Shown: positions 36,091 to 46,615, counted from the first letter of the stretch. The stretch is DNA of 64,000 nt from UBA10349 sp003485905 (GCA_943787185.1 CALSLL010000002.1:124001-188000); one strand, 5' to 3'. Notes: generated by a model not told the origin, from the sequence alone. Program-made: numbers and translations.

Positions 36091-37056
36091 ATGGTCAATT
36101 CCCCTCTAAAACTAGGAGCCTCGCATTTGCCGGTCCTGGCCTCGGAGGCTTTTGCTGCTTTGCAGGTGGACCAGGGTGGCGTATTCATAGATTGCACGCT
36201 TGGTCGGGCGGGTCATTCAAAATTGATCTTATCTGCTCTTGGTGGTTCTGGTCGTTTAATCTGTTTGGATCGTGATCCCCAAGCAATTGCTTTTGCTCAG
36301 AAAGCAATTGGAAAAGACCCAAGAGTGACGTTGGTGCACTCGGCATTCTCGGACATAGACAAAATACTGGAATCACATGGGCTGCTAGATGGATCTGTAG
36401 ATGGTGTTTTGCTTGATCTCGGAGTGTCATCACCTCAATTGGACCAAGCTGAACGTGGTTTTAGTTTTCGCACTGACGGGCCATTGGATATGCGGATGGA
36501 TAACTCGAGCGGGCAGACAGCTGCTAAATGGCTGGCCTATGCTGAGGTAGAAGAGATCGCAGATGTTCTTTGGCGTTACGGGGAAGAGAGGCAATCACGA
36601 CGAATTGCGAGAGCGATCGTGGAGTTTAGAAGTGAGCAAGCAATAGAAACCACAAAACAACTAGCCGACATTATTAAAAATGCGGTTGTTCGTCCCGATA
36701 AACACAAACACCCGGCAACTCGAAGCTTTCAGGCACTAAGAATATTTTTGAACGACGAATTACAGCAACTATTAGATGTTTTGCCAAAAATTTTAAGGAT
36801 TTTAAAGACAGCAGGTCGTTTGGTGGTTATCAGCTTTCATTCTTTAGAGGACCGTATAGTGAAGCGTTTTATGCGAGATCATGCTCGTGGTTCGCAAGCG
36901 CCAAAAAATATTCCCCTACCGGCTAATCAGTTTGGCGGAACTCTCAGGTTAGTAGGGAAACCAATTCGAGCTGGATCAGAAGAGCTACGGATCAACCCGC
37001 GTGCGCGTAGCGCGGTAATGCGAGTAGCGGAGCGATCTGAGGTGGCTTATGCCTAA
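36091..37056 (+). CDS. rsmH: 16S rRNA (cytosine1402-N4)-methyltransferase
   Basis: A 321-residue SAM-dependent enzyme that methylates N4 of C1402, the same base whose ribose RsmI modifies. HLPVL (12-16), DCTLGRAGHS (34-43), GVLLDLGVSS and RSFQALRIFLNDEL are conserved family motifs. It overlaps ftsL by 8 nt. Confidence 0.95.
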   Translation: MVNSPLKLGASHLPVLASEAFAALQVDQGGVFIDCTLGRAGHSKLILSALGGSGRLICLDRDPQAIAFAQKAIGKDPRVTLVHSAFSDIDKILESHGLLDGSVDGVLLDLGVSSPQLDQAERGFSFRTDGPLDMRMDNSSGQTAAKWLAYAEVEEIADVLWRYGEERQSRRIARAIVEFRSEQAIETTKQLADIIKNAVVRPDKHKHPATRSFQALRIFLNDELQQLLDVLPKILRILKTAGRLVVISFHSLEDRIVKRFMRDHARGSQAPKNIPLPANQFGGTLRLVGKPIRAGSEELRINPRARSAVMRVAERSEVAYA

Positions 37057-37321
37057 ATTTCTCTTACCGTTTTTGGTTTCTTGTTTGCTGATCACGGCGG
37101 CGGCACTAATCTATGTACGGCATGAACATCGATTGGGGTATGTGGCAGTTGTTGCACAGGCTGCAGAGAGGGACCGTCTCAATGTAGAGTGGGGTCGATT
37201 GCTGATAGAAGAGAGTTTATGGACATCGCCCGGTCATATCGAATCAGAGTCACGACGAAGGTTGGATATGCGTGAGCCGGAAAAGGTCTATTTTGTTAAA
37301 GGTAATCTGGTTAATGAGTAA
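37049..37321 (+). CDS. ftsL: Cell division protein FtsL
   Basis: A 90-residue bitopic membrane protein: short N-terminus, one transmembrane helix (about 4-22) and a periplasmic coiled-coil (EHRLGYVAVVAQAAERDRL). It joins FtsB and FtsQ in the divisome. Sequence conservation is weak in this family; identity rests on size, topology and position between rsmH and ftsI. It overlaps the neighbours by 8 nt on each side. Confidence 0.88.
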   Translation: MPKFLLPFLVSCLLITAAALIYVRHEHRLGYVAVVAQAAERDRLNVEWGRLLIEESLWTSPGHIESESRRRLDMREPEKVYFVKGNLVNE

Positions 37322-39044
37322 ATCGGTAAAAAACCCAGCATCCTCCAAGCTTCGATACTTTGTTGTATTGGTGTTGTTTGCAGGAATGTTTACGGCGATG
37401 TTGGCCAGGGCGGCCTACTTGCAAATCATCGAGCCCGACTATTTGGTTTCGGAAGGCGAGGCTCGCCATATCCGCATACGTGAACAATCGGTCCCTCGAG
37501 CAATGATCGTTGACAGAAACGGCACACCGCTTGCAATTAGTACCCCGGTAGATTCTGTTTGGGCACATCCACAAACTGTTTTGGATGAGGGCCATTCATG
37601 GGGGGGGTTGTCAAGGGCATTAGGAATGGAGGTCGAGGAGCTAAGTAAAAAGCTGCGTGATGCCAGCGGTCGTCAATTTTTATATTTAAAGCGCCACTTA
37701 TCCCCTGGTGATGCACAGGAGGTGGTAAAACTGGAGGTTCCAGGGATACATCTTGAGCGCGAATATAGAAGGTATTACCCAACCGCTGCAGTTGCTGCGC
37801 AGGTGGTTGGTTTTACCGACATAGACGAGAAGGGTCAGGAAGGCCTTGAACTCACTTTTGACAAACAACTTACTGGCTCTCCGGGTAGAACTAGAGTAAT
37901 GCAAGACCGTGTCGGGCATATTGTGGATTATGTCGAACAACTGAGTCCTCCCCGACCGGGTAAGGAATTACGCATTAGTCTTGATATGCGAATTCAGTAT
38001 CTAGCGCATCGCAGTTTGCTTACAGCGTATACGTATCATAAGGCTGAAAGTGCAAGTTTAGTGGCCCTTGATGCAAAGACAGGTGAAATTTTAGCGATGG
38101 TGAGCGCACCTGATTTTAATCCTAATGATGGCTCTGAGCGGGTGAACCATAGGGTAAAAAATCGTGCGATTACGGATGCCTTTGAGCCTGGGTCAACCAT
38201 TAAACCAATTACGGTGGCGATGGCGCTGCAGCAAGGATTGATAGATGTTAATACTGAGTTTGATACCTCGCCAATGTACGTGGGCAGCAAAGCCATAAGT
38301 GATACCGGTAATTATGGGTTGTTAAAAGCAGAAGGAGTGATCGTAAAATCGAGCAATGTTGGGGCGGTAAAAATAGCGTTTTTGTCAGAGCTTGGATCTT
38401 TGATCGAGCCTATAACGCGACTAGGTTTTGGGAGTGTAACCGGGGTCAGGCTGCCAGGCGAACAGAGTGGTAATACGCCTACCAATCGGGAAGTGTGGAG
38501 AGAGGTAGAGCACGCGACCTTAGCTTACGGGCATGGCTTTACGACAACCACTTTACAATTGGCTCAAGCGTACACGGCCTTTGCAAACCGAGGATTGATG
38601 CTTAGCCCAACCATTTTGCCTAGGACTAATGCAACTGGAACTCCGGTATTTAAATCTAGTGTTATAGATGAACTAGTACCGATGCTTGAGAGCGTCACGA
38701 GTGACATTGGTACAGCATCGTTAGCTAGAGTGAATAATTATCGTGTAGCGGGTAAGACAGGTACCGTCGAACGTCTAGTGGGTGGGGGTTATGCAACCGA
38801 TAGCTACACGTCAGTATTTGCTGGTTTTGCGCCTGCCGATGATCCCGATATTGTCCTGGTTGTTGTGGTGCACGATCCGAGAGGTGAGGAGTATTTTGGT
38901 GGTTCTGTCGCGGCGCCGGTGTTTTCAGCGGTAATGAAGGGGGCCTTGCGCCTACGGAATATAAGGCCAACTGTCGAAGAGCAGTTGTGGGTAGCTGTGG
39001 ACGAGACGGAACTGTCGGACGGGGTAGGCTTGCATGAACTTTAG
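37314..39044 (+). CDS. ftsI: Peptidoglycan DD-transpeptidase FtsI (PBP3)
   Basis: A 576-residue class B PBP for septal cross-linking. ATG at 37314 (MSKSVKNPASSKLRY) overlaps the ftsL stop; the frame extends upstream to 37272 but that would enter ftsL. One N-terminal transmembrane helix, then a dimerisation domain (RGLPRAMIVDRNG-type segment) and the transpeptidase domain with STIK (active Ser), SSN and KTGT. It overlaps murE by 11 nt. Confidence 0.95.
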   Translation: MSKSVKNPASSKLRYFVVLVLFAGMFTAMLARAAYLQIIEPDYLVSEGEARHIRIREQSVPRAMIVDRNGTPLAISTPVDSVWAHPQTVLDEGHSWGGLSRALGMEVEELSKKLRDASGRQFLYLKRHLSPGDAQEVVKLEVPGIHLEREYRRYYPTAAVAAQVVGFTDIDEKGQEGLELTFDKQLTGSPGRTRVMQDRVGHIVDYVEQLSPPRPGKELRISLDMRIQYLAHRSLLTAYTYHKAESASLVALDAKTGEILAMVSAPDFNPNDGSERVNHRVKNRAITDAFEPGSTIKPITVAMALQQGLIDVNTEFDTSPMYVGSKAISDTGNYGLLKAEGVIVKSSNVGAVKIAFLSELGSLIEPITRLGFGSVTGVRLPGEQSGNTPTNREVWREVEHATLAYGHGFTTTTLQLAQAYTAFANRGLMLSPTILPRTNATGTPVFKSSVIDELVPMLESVTSDIGTASLARVNNYRVAGKTGTVERLVGGGYATDSYTSVFAGFAPADDPDIVLVVVVHDPRGEEYFGGSVAAPVFSAVMKGALRLRNIRPTVEEQLWVAVDETELSDGVGLHEL

Positions 39045-40473
39045 ATTAGCTTCTCTTCTGCAAGGCATCGTACGCCAGAAGGTTGAGGGTGAGGTGAGCG
39101 GATTAGCGCAGGATAGCCGAAACATTGGCCATGGAATGTTGTTTTTGGCAGTTCCGGGAAGGCAGGTTGATGGAAGGAAATATATATCTTCGGCTATTAA
39201 AGCTGGTGCTGTGGCGGTGGTTTATGACCCGACAGGGTATTTGTTAAAAGATTTCGGTGTGCCGTGTTATCCAGTACCTGACCTATACAAATATATTGGT
39301 GAGATCGCTAATCGTTTTTATGGTGAACCATCTACGGCGCTTAAGGTAATCGGTGTAACTGGAACAAATGGTAAAACTACGGTAGCGATGCTGTTAACTC
39401 AGGCGCTAACTAGGCTCAAATGCTCTGCCGCGTATCTGGGTACATTGGGCGCTGTGCAAGGCGATGTGATTCGCTCGACCGGATACACCACGCCGGACTC
39501 AATTAGCCTTCAAAAACAACTGGCTGAATGGCGTGATAGTGCGGTTAAGATTGTTTGCTTAGAAGTTTCTTCCCATGCTTTAGATCAAGGTCGGGTCATC
39601 GGAACAAAGTTTGAGGGGGCAATACTCACAAACTTGACGCATGATCATCTTGATTATCATCAAACAATGGCACGTTACGCAGAAGCAAAGTCACGATTAT
39701 TTTGTGATTTTACGCCAAATTGGTCAGTGCTAAATGTGGATGATGCTTTCGGATTGCAGCTTGCTAACAAGGCATCTGTTAAAAATAGCAATACGTACGG
39801 TGAAACTGCCGATATTTCAGCTAGTGATGTTAAACAAGGGATAGATGGGCTGTCATTTACCATTGTTGATCATGGTAAGTATATAAAAGTAGCAACGAGG
39901 TTGGTTGGCGCTATTAACGTGCCAAATATTCTCGCCGTATATTCAGCGCTTACCGCGCTTGGTTATTCTGAGCTCGCGATAGTTGATGCAATAGCAAGCC
40001 TAACATCAGTACCTGGCCGAATGGAGCTGTTTGCAAATGCGGGCGCACCAAGAGTGGTGGTTGACTATGCCCATACGCCTGACGCTTTAGAGCGTGCTCT
40101 AGTTTCTTTGCGAGATCATTGCGAGGGCTTGCTTTGGTGCGTATTTGGCTGTGGTGGCGATCGTGATGTTGAAAAGCGACCAATTATGGGCGCTATCGCT
40201 GAAAAACTCGCTGATGAAGTTTTGCTTACCAACGATAATCCACGTTCTGAATCGCCTGAGTCGATTGTGAGGGATATCCGTTCTGGTATGAAATTGACTC
40301 CTAAGGTTCGGCTCGATCGAGCCGATGCAATTGCGTATGCCATCACTGAGGCCTCTGATCGCGATTGGGTGTTAGTTGCGGGGAAAGGCCACGAGACTCA
40401 GCAAATTCTTAAAGATTCTCAGCTTGAGTTTAGTGATCGTCAGTTTGTACGTGAAATGTTGGAGGCGGCATGA
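39034..40473 (+). CDS. murE: UDP-MurNAc-L-Ala-D-Glu:meso-diaminopimelate ligase
   Basis: A 479-residue Mur ligase that adds the third amino acid. The P-loop is TGTNGKTT (109-116) and the C-terminal motif DNPRSE is the one that selects meso-diaminopimelate over lysine. Acts in the cytoplasm on the UDP-MurNAc dipeptide. Ends in a 4-nt overlap with murF. Confidence 0.96.
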   Translation: MNFRLASLLQGIVRQKVEGEVSGLAQDSRNIGHGMLFLAVPGRQVDGRKYISSAIKAGAVAVVYDPTGYLLKDFGVPCYPVPDLYKYIGEIANRFYGEPSTALKVIGVTGTNGKTTVAMLLTQALTRLKCSAAYLGTLGAVQGDVIRSTGYTTPDSISLQKQLAEWRDSAVKIVCLEVSSHALDQGRVIGTKFEGAILTNLTHDHLDYHQTMARYAEAKSRLFCDFTPNWSVLNVDDAFGLQLANKASVKNSNTYGETADISASDVKQGIDGLSFTIVDHGKYIKVATRLVGAINVPNILAVYSALTALGYSELAIVDAIASLTSVPGRMELFANAGAPRVVVDYAHTPDALERALVSLRDHCEGLLWCVFGCGGDRDVEKRPIMGAIAEKLADEVLLTNDNPRSESPESIVRDIRSGMKLTPKVRLDRADAIAYAITEASDRDWVLVAGKGHETQQILKDSQLEFSDRQFVREMLEAA

Positions 40474-41822
40474 TGTCATTAGCCGAAATTGGAGCCGCGA
40501 CCCAAGCAATTGAGGTTTTTGGTCATGCACAGTTGGATGGGGTTACTACCGATTCGCGGAAGAATTGTGCGTCCAAATTATTTGTTGCTTTGAATGGACC
40601 AAATTTTGATGGTCATGATTATGTTGAGGCGGCTGTTAAGGGCGATGCGTCGGCAGTGATGGTGCATCGTCCCTATACCGGATCCTTGCCAGCGGTTCGA
40701 GTCAGGGATACTTCAGAGGCGTTGCTAGAATTAGGCAGGGCTTGGCGTCAAAAATACCCCGTGCCGACGGTTGGAGTCACCGGTAGTGCCGGGAAGACAA
40801 CAGTGAAGGAAATGCTTGGCGCGATAATGTCGTTGACGGGTCAGGGAGTTGTGACTGCGGGGAATTTGAATAACCATATCGGAGTACCACTAACGCTTAC
40901 TCGGCTTGGTGCTGGAGATCAATACGCAGTTATTGAAATGGGTATGAGTAATAGGGGAGAAATATCTCGCCTTTCGAAAATCACTCGGCCGAACGTAGCA
41001 ATAATTACAAATGCCGGAGCTGCTCATTTAGAGGGGCTTGGCTCAGTGGATGAAGTCGCTAAAGCCAAGGCGGAGATATTTGAAGGGCTTCAGAAAGGCG
41101 GTGTCGCAGTGATTAATGCTGACGATTCGTACGCCGATTTTTGGAAAAAAATGGCCGGTTCAAACAAGCAGGTTACGTTTGGGCAATCCCCGGATGCAGA
41201 TATCCGCGTGACGTTAATGGAAGAAACTCCTTCAGGGCAAAAACTTTCTATGACGCTAGAAAAACAAGAATTAAATATTCATTTGCCATTGACTGGTTTA
41301 CATAATGCGTTAAATGCGGCAGCGGCCGCTGCAGCGGCTCGCGCAATCGGTGTTTCGTTTGAGCATATTGTCAAAGGCCTGGAGTCACTTAGAGCCATTT
41401 CCGGCCGTTCAAACGTATTGCAGGTGAACGGGTTCACCTTGATTGACGATGCGTATAACGCTAATCCTTTATCGATGAATGCGGCGATAGAGATGCTGGT
41501 TGCGCAAAAAGGTGAACGACGCATTCTAGCGCTTGGCGATATGGCTGAATTGGGCGCCGATGAGGTGGAGGCGCATGCGGCGCTTGGCCGCTACATAGCG
41601 CTTCAGCCTATATCTGCGGTGTATGCGGTAGGTGATTTGATGGAATCGACGGTAGCCGCCGTTGGGGAGCAGGCAAAGCATTTTAGTACTAAGCAACTTT
41701 TGCTTGAGTGTTTACGCCGTGAGTTGACGCTTGGCGATGTTGTACTAGTTAAGGGTTCCAGGTCCGCTGGGATGGAAGAGATAGTTGACGGTCTAACGGC
41801 CGAATCCGTACAGGTGCACTAA
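40470..41822 (+). CDS. murF: UDP-MurNAc-tripeptide:D-Ala-D-Ala ligase
   Basis: A 450-residue Mur ligase adding D-alanyl-D-alanine. P-loop TGSAGKTT (104-111); NLNNHIGVPLTL and DDAYNANP are typical of MurF. Two ATGs (40470 and 40473) are possible; the first overlaps the murE stop by 4 nt. Its stop shares a base with the mraY ATG (TAATG). Confidence 0.95.
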   Translation: MMSLAEIGAATQAIEVFGHAQLDGVTTDSRKNCASKLFVALNGPNFDGHDYVEAAVKGDASAVMVHRPYTGSLPAVRVRDTSEALLELGRAWRQKYPVPTVGVTGSAGKTTVKEMLGAIMSLTGQGVVTAGNLNNHIGVPLTLTRLGAGDQYAVIEMGMSNRGEISRLSKITRPNVAIITNAGAAHLEGLGSVDEVAKAKAEIFEGLQKGGVAVINADDSYADFWKKMAGSNKQVTFGQSPDADIRVTLMEETPSGQKLSMTLEKQELNIHLPLTGLHNALNAAAAAAAARAIGVSFEHIVKGLESLRAISGRSNVLQVNGFTLIDDAYNANPLSMNAAIEMLVAQKGERRILALGDMAELGADEVEAHAALGRYIALQPISAVYAVGDLMESTVAAVGEQAKHFSTKQLLLECLRRELTLGDVVLVKGSRSAGMEEIVDGLTAESVQVH

Positions 41823-42904
41823 TGCTATACGATTTTTTCAGTTGGCTTTCAATCGACTACAGCGCTTTCAATGTGTTTCGTTACCTTACATTTCGGGCAA
41901 TTTGCGCAGTGCTTACTTCGTTTTTAGTCTGTGTTGCCATTGGCCCTTATATGATCCGCAAGCTTAGTCATCATCAGATTGGTCAAACGGTTCGGCAGGA
42001 TGGCCCACCAACACATTTCGACAAAGTGGGAACCCCTACAATGGGTGGGCTGTTGATCTTGATATCGATACTTTTGTCAACATTGTTATGGGGTGATCTC
42101 GGTAACCGTTTTGTATGGGTATCGCTTTTCGCGTGTATGAGTTTTGGCGTTATTGGTTGGTTAGATGACTACCGAAAATTGCTAGATAAAAACCCACGTG
42201 GCATGGGTGCTAGTGCCAAGCTGCTAGGGCAATGCGTGGCGGGTAGTGTTTGCGCACTGTTTTTGTTTTTTACATCGGTCGATCCGATTGAGACCGCATT
42301 AATTATCCCGGTATTCAAGGATATTGTTCTCCCGCTTGGGTTTGGCTACGTATTTTTAACGGTCTTTGTGTTAGTTGGATTTAGTAACGCCGTTAACTTA
42401 ACCGACGGTTTGGATGGGCTAGCCATTTTACCTACGGTTCTGGTTTCTGGAGCATTGGGTGTGTTTGCGTATTTAACCGGGCACGCGCAATTTTCAGAAT
42501 ATTTGTCAATCCCGAGTATTCCTGGCGCAGGAGAAGTGCTCATTTTTTGCGCAGCGATTGTTGGTGCGGGCTTGGGGTTCTTGTGGTTTAACACGTATCC
42601 GGCTCAGGTTTTTATGGGTGATATCGGATCGCTAGCCCTTGGGGCCGCCCTGGGAATAGTCGCAGTAATCGTACGCCAGGAAATAGTCTTATTGATCATG
42701 GGCGGAATATTTGTGATTGAGACCGTCTCAGTCATTCTACAAGTTATGTCATTCAAGTTAATTGGGCGCCGCATATTTAGAATGGCGCCACTGCACCATC
42801 ATTTTGAATTAAAGGGTTGGCCAGAACCGAGAGTTTGTGTTCGTTTCTGGATCATAAGTTTGATTCTTGTGTTAGTCGGTTTAGCGACACTTAAGGTTCG
42901 CTGA
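41822..42904 (+). CDS. mraY: Phospho-MurNAc-pentapeptide transferase
   Basis: A 360-residue polytopic membrane enzyme that makes lipid I on undecaprenyl phosphate. Family motifs: GTPTMGG, LGWLDDYRK-like (WLDDYRKLLDKNPRG), NLTDGLDGLA, FMGDIGSLALG and PLHHHFELKGWPE. About ten membrane helices, normal length. Confidence 0.96.
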   Translation: MLYDFFSWLSIDYSAFNVFRYLTFRAICAVLTSFLVCVAIGPYMIRKLSHHQIGQTVRQDGPPTHFDKVGTPTMGGLLILISILLSTLLWGDLGNRFVWVSLFACMSFGVIGWLDDYRKLLDKNPRGMGASAKLLGQCVAGSVCALFLFFTSVDPIETALIIPVFKDIVLPLGFGYVFLTVFVLVGFSNAVNLTDGLDGLAILPTVLVSGALGVFAYLTGHAQFSEYLSIPSIPGAGEVLIFCAAIVGAGLGFLWFNTYPAQVFMGDIGSLALGAALGIVAVIVRQEIVLLIMGGIFVIETVSVILQVMSFKLIGRRIFRMAPLHHHFELKGWPEPRVCVRFWIISLILVLVGLATLKVR

Positions 42905-42909
42905 TTGTT

Positions 42910-44274
42910 GTGAATATAAACACCTCGACAAAACTCAGTAATACCCATGCAGTAGTGGTTGGCCTCGGTTTGACTGGGATGAGTGCTGTCCGATATTTAC
43001 GCGCACGCGGAGCATCAGTTTCGGTAGTTGATACTAGGGCAAAGCCTCCAGCTATCGACATGCTTTCAAATTTGCATCCAGAGGTGGCATATACAATTGG
43101 TTCAGACAATTTGACAATTGAGCGTGCCGATATGTTGGTAGTAAGTCCGGGGTTATCACGCAAACACCCTTCTATCGTTGCAGCTGAAGCTGATGGGGCA
43201 AAAGTAGTTGGTGATGTACAGCTTTATGGTGAGGAAGCAAGCTGGCCAAATTTTTTGGTGACAGGCTCGAACGGTAAAACTACGGCTACGACACTACTTG
43301 GCGAGATTATGCGCGCTGCAGGCAAGAAAGTGTTTGTAGGCGGGAATATTGGTACTCCAGTATTGGACGCTTTACTCGATGGTGAGCCTTACTCTTGTGC
43401 AGTATTAGAGCTCTCAAGTTTTCAGTTAGAGTTAATTGATGCGGTGCCAGCCACCGCTGCTGTAGTGTTGAATGTAACTCCTGATCATATGGATCGTTAC
43501 GCTACGTTTGCCGACTATCAGGAGGCTAAGTCGCGGGTATACGTAGATGCTGAGCGTCGTGTTTATTGGCGGGATGATCCTTGTTTAGACGGTTATCTAT
43601 CTCCTGCCAGTGCTGATATATCGTTCGGTTTGAGTCCTCCAGTAGGTAGTAAAGATTACGGATTGCGGGGTAAGCACAATCAGTTTGTTTGCCGAGGTGA
43701 AACAAACCTATTGGCTGTTTCCGAACTCGTAATTCGCGGGCAGCATAATGTATTGAATCTTATGGCTTGCTGGGCAATGGCTGAGCAGGCAGGTGTTGAT
43801 GACTCCGTAATTGTTGATGTGGCGAAGGAGTTTTCTGGGCTGCCTCATCGAATGCAAGTGGTTGGTGAGTGGGCAGGAGTTACGTGGATAAACGACTCAA
43901 AAGCTACTAATGTCGGTGCGACCACAGCTGCTCTTACGGGTCTTACCAGCCCCACTATTTTGCTCGCCGGAGGTCAAGGAAAGGGCGGGGATTTTGAATT
44001 ACTAAATTCGGTGCTTTCGACTTCGAGCGTAAGACTAGTCATTTTGTTCGGTGTCGATGCCGAATCTATTGCTAAGCATGTTAGTGCGGTTAATACGATT
44101 GTATTAGCGGGTATGGAGGAGGCGGTGGAACTTGCCGCCAACGAGGCGACTATCGGTGAAACGGTCATGCTGTCCCCAGCTTGTGCCAGTTTAGACATGT
44201 TTTCTGGGTACGAAGATCGAGGAAATCAATTTATTCGAGCGGCTAAAATGAACAATCCTGGAGAGTCGACGTGA
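42910..44274 (+). CDS. murD: UDP-MurNAc-L-alanine:D-glutamate ligase
   Basis: A 454-residue Mur ligase. An N-terminal UDP-binding domain (VVVGLGLTGMSAVRYL, 15-30), P-loop TGSNGKTT (118-125) and the C-terminal NDSKATNVGAT segment. GTG start at 42910, 5 nt after mraY; 4-nt GTGA overlap with ftsW. Confidence 0.95.
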   Translation: MNINTSTKLSNTHAVVVGLGLTGMSAVRYLRARGASVSVVDTRAKPPAIDMLSNLHPEVAYTIGSDNLTIERADMLVVSPGLSRKHPSIVAAEADGAKVVGDVQLYGEEASWPNFLVTGSNGKTTATTLLGEIMRAAGKKVFVGGNIGTPVLDALLDGEPYSCAVLELSSFQLELIDAVPATAAVVLNVTPDHMDRYATFADYQEAKSRVYVDAERRVYWRDDPCLDGYLSPASADISFGLSPPVGSKDYGLRGKHNQFVCRGETNLLAVSELVIRGQHNVLNLMACWAMAEQAGVDDSVIVDVAKEFSGLPHRMQVVGEWAGVTWINDSKATNVGATTAALTGLTSPTILLAGGQGKGGDFELLNSVLSTSSVRLVILFGVDAESIAKHVSAVNTIVLAGMEEAVELAANEATIGETVMLSPACASLDMFSGYEDRGNQFIRAAKMNNPGEST

Positions 44275-45506
44275 CAGGATCCTCGAGTCAGGTATATATG
44301 GACGAAACCCGTTTTGGTGTGGATGTGCGTTTGCTAGGTTTGTTCGCGGTATTACTAATGTTCGGTTTGTTAATGGTGTATTCCAGCACCATTGCTAATT
44401 CGGATAAGAGCTTGCAGCCTGAAACAGGGTTATTTTTTCGTCAGCTTTTGCACGTGTTTGCAGGCTTAATCCTAACGGTGACTATCGCAATGATACCCAT
44501 CGATCTATGGGATCGTTTTGGAAAGCAAATTTTGGTTGTCGCGATGATTATGCTGGCTGTTTTAGTAGTCCCAGGTATAGGTCATGAGGTAAACGGAAGC
44601 AAGCGATGGATAAGTCTGGCGGGATTTCGATTTCAACCGGCAGAGTTTGCTAAGTTAGCTTTGGTTATATACACCGCTGGTTACTTAACTCGCATGCGGA
44701 CTCGACTAGACTCGTTTAGTCACGGAATCGTCATGATCGGTATCGTTATGGTGGCGACAGGAGTACTCCTGTTAGCGCAGCCTGACTTCGGTAGTTTCGT
44801 AGTGGTTGTTGCCACGGTTGGGGTGATGATGTTTTTAGGCGGAGTCCGCATTTGGCATATGTTGTTATGTGTCAGTGTTACCGCCTGTGCGATTACGCTA
44901 ATGGTTGTCATGGCTCCGTATCGGATGGCTCGCGTATTAAGCTTTACTGATCCATTTGCTGATCCTTTTAATAGTGGTTTCCAGCTAGTGCAAGCCCTGA
45001 TAGCAGTAGGTCGGGGCGAACTATTTGGGGTTGGGCTTGGCGGTAGTATTCAAAAATTGTATTACCTACCGCACGCGAATAATGACTTTATTTTGGCGAT
45101 TGTTGGTGAGGAGCTTGGTTTTATAGGTATTAGCTTTGTGGTGTTTCTGTTCGGGGCATTACTTTGGTTCGCGTTACAGACCGGTCGTCTTGCAGCGCAA
45201 GCTGGACAGCTGTTTGCGGCTAGGTTAGCTGAAGGGGTTGGTGCACTATTAGTTATTCAGGCGCTTATTAATATAGGCGTGAACCTTGGCGTTCTGCCAA
45301 CGAAAGGTTTAACTCTGCCATTCATAAGTTATGGCGGCAGTAGTATGTTGATGTGCTGTGCCGCCATAGGTTTATTGCTTGCAGTCCAACGCCAGTGCTT
45401 AAGTCTAGAGCCGCCTGCGAAATTCGTACAGTCCGATGCTCAAACCAAGAGTGTAGTGCCTGGCGCTAAAGTTGTTCGAAAGCGATTATCACGGGGGCTG
45501 AAATGA
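44271..45506 (+). CDS. ftsW: Septal peptidoglycan glycosyltransferase FtsW
   Basis: A 411-residue SEDS-family polymerase with about ten membrane helices. VNGSKRWISLAGFRFQPAEFAKLA, cut for space, is the conserved SEDS core; GGSIQKLYYLPHANNDF and FISYGGSS are also invariant. It works with FtsI at the septum. The start is GTG at 44271 within the murD stop; an ATG ten codons later is possible. Confidence 0.94.
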   Translation: MTGSSSQVYMDETRFGVDVRLLGLFAVLLMFGLLMVYSSTIANSDKSLQPETGLFFRQLLHVFAGLILTVTIAMIPIDLWDRFGKQILVVAMIMLAVLVVPGIGHEVNGSKRWISLAGFRFQPAEFAKLALVIYTAGYLTRMRTRLDSFSHGIVMIGIVMVATGVLLLAQPDFGSFVVVVATVGVMMFLGGVRIWHMLLCVSVTACAITLMVVMAPYRMARVLSFTDPFADPFNSGFQLVQALIAVGRGELFGVGLGGSIQKLYYLPHANNDFILAIVGEELGFIGISFVVFLFGALLWFALQTGRLAAQAGQLFAARLAEGVGALLVIQALINIGVNLGVLPTKGLTLPFISYGGSSMLMCCAAIGLLLAVQRQCLSLEPPAKFVQSDAQTKSVVPGAKVVRKRLSRGLK

Positions 45507-46615
45507 GCCTCGTCATGGTGATGGCAGGTGGTACGGGAGGGCACATTTTCCCTGCGCTGGCGGTGGCTAGCGAACTTCGTGATCGCGGCGTAGATGTGGT
45601 TTGGTTGGGTACACAGAATGGAATGGAAGCTAGGGTGGTCCCTCAAGCAGGCTTTCCGATAGAGTGGATTTCGATTCGCGGATTACGAGGGAAGGGTGCT
45701 CTTGGTTGGTTGGTATCACCTGTACGAATTCTCAAGGCAATCGTGCAAAGCTTATCTGTATTGCGAAAACTTAGACCTGTTTCTGTGCTTGGCATGGGTG
45801 GTTTTGTCGCCGGCCCAGGCGGAGTTAGTGCCAAATTACTGGGTATCCCACTAATTATTCACGAACAAAATGCGGCAGTTGGATTAACGAACAAGTTGCT
45901 ATCTAGGTTAGCTAATTCTGTTCTCAGTGGTTTCCCTAAAGTCGAGGGTTTGGCTAAGAATTTTAGTTGGGTTGGAAATCCGGTTCGAAAGTTTGCTTCA
46001 AGCGCTAGGGTTGGTGACTCGCCGTCAAGGTGTCCGAGAGTACTTATCACAGGTGGTAGCCAAGGCGCGCTGAAAATAAATCAGCTTATGCCGGAGGCTT
46101 TTGCATTTATGGCGTCTAAGGAATTAGCCGAATTGGGCGGAGAGCTTGCGATTAATGGTGAAGGGAATCAAGCATTTGAAGTTTGGCATCAAACCGGTGC
46201 CAATAAAAAGGCAGACGTTTCGATGGCTTATCAGCGCGCAGGTGTGGCTGCCCGCGTAGATGAGTTTATCGAAGATATGGGCGATGCCTACGAATGGGCT
46301 GATATCGTGGTCGCCAGGGCGGGTGCCATGACCGTTACCGAAATCGCCGCGGCAGGCCTACCTTCTATATTAATTCCGTTTCCCCACGCAGTTGGAGATC
46401 ATCAAACTGCCAACGCTAACTTTTTATCGCGCGCTGATGCGGCGTTAATTTGTCAGGAAGTCGAGACCAATGCTGAAGATCTGGCGAAAACGCTTTATGG
46501 ACTATTGGGTGATCGAGAGCGCATGACAAAAATGGGTGACCGCGCTGCAGGCCTGTACAAGTCAGATTCTGCGAGTGTTATCGCAGATGTGTGCATGGAG
46601 GCTGGGCATGCGTAA
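45503..46615 (+). CDS. murG: UDP-GlcNAc:undecaprenyl-PP-MurNAc-pentapeptide GlcNAc transferase
   Basis: A 370-residue peripheral GT-B enzyme that makes lipid II from lipid I. The N-terminal G-loop is MAGGTGGHIFPALAVA, and GGSQGALKIN and the AGAMTVTEIAAAGLPSILIP segment form the UDP-GlcNAc site. Overlaps ftsW by 4 nt and murC by 8 nt. Confidence 0.95.
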   Translation: MSLVMVMAGGTGGHIFPALAVASELRDRGVDVVWLGTQNGMEARVVPQAGFPIEWISIRGLRGKGALGWLVSPVRILKAIVQSLSVLRKLRPVSVLGMGGFVAGPGGVSAKLLGIPLIIHEQNAAVGLTNKLLSRLANSVLSGFPKVEGLAKNFSWVGNPVRKFASSARVGDSPSRCPRVLITGGSQGALKINQLMPEAFAFMASKELAELGGELAINGEGNQAFEVWHQTGANKKADVSMAYQRAGVAARVDEFIEDMGDAYEWADIVVARAGAMTVTEIAAAGLPSILIPFPHAVGDHQTANANFLSRADAALICQEVETNAEDLAKTLYGLLGDRERMTKMGDRAAGLYKSDSASVIADVCMEAGHA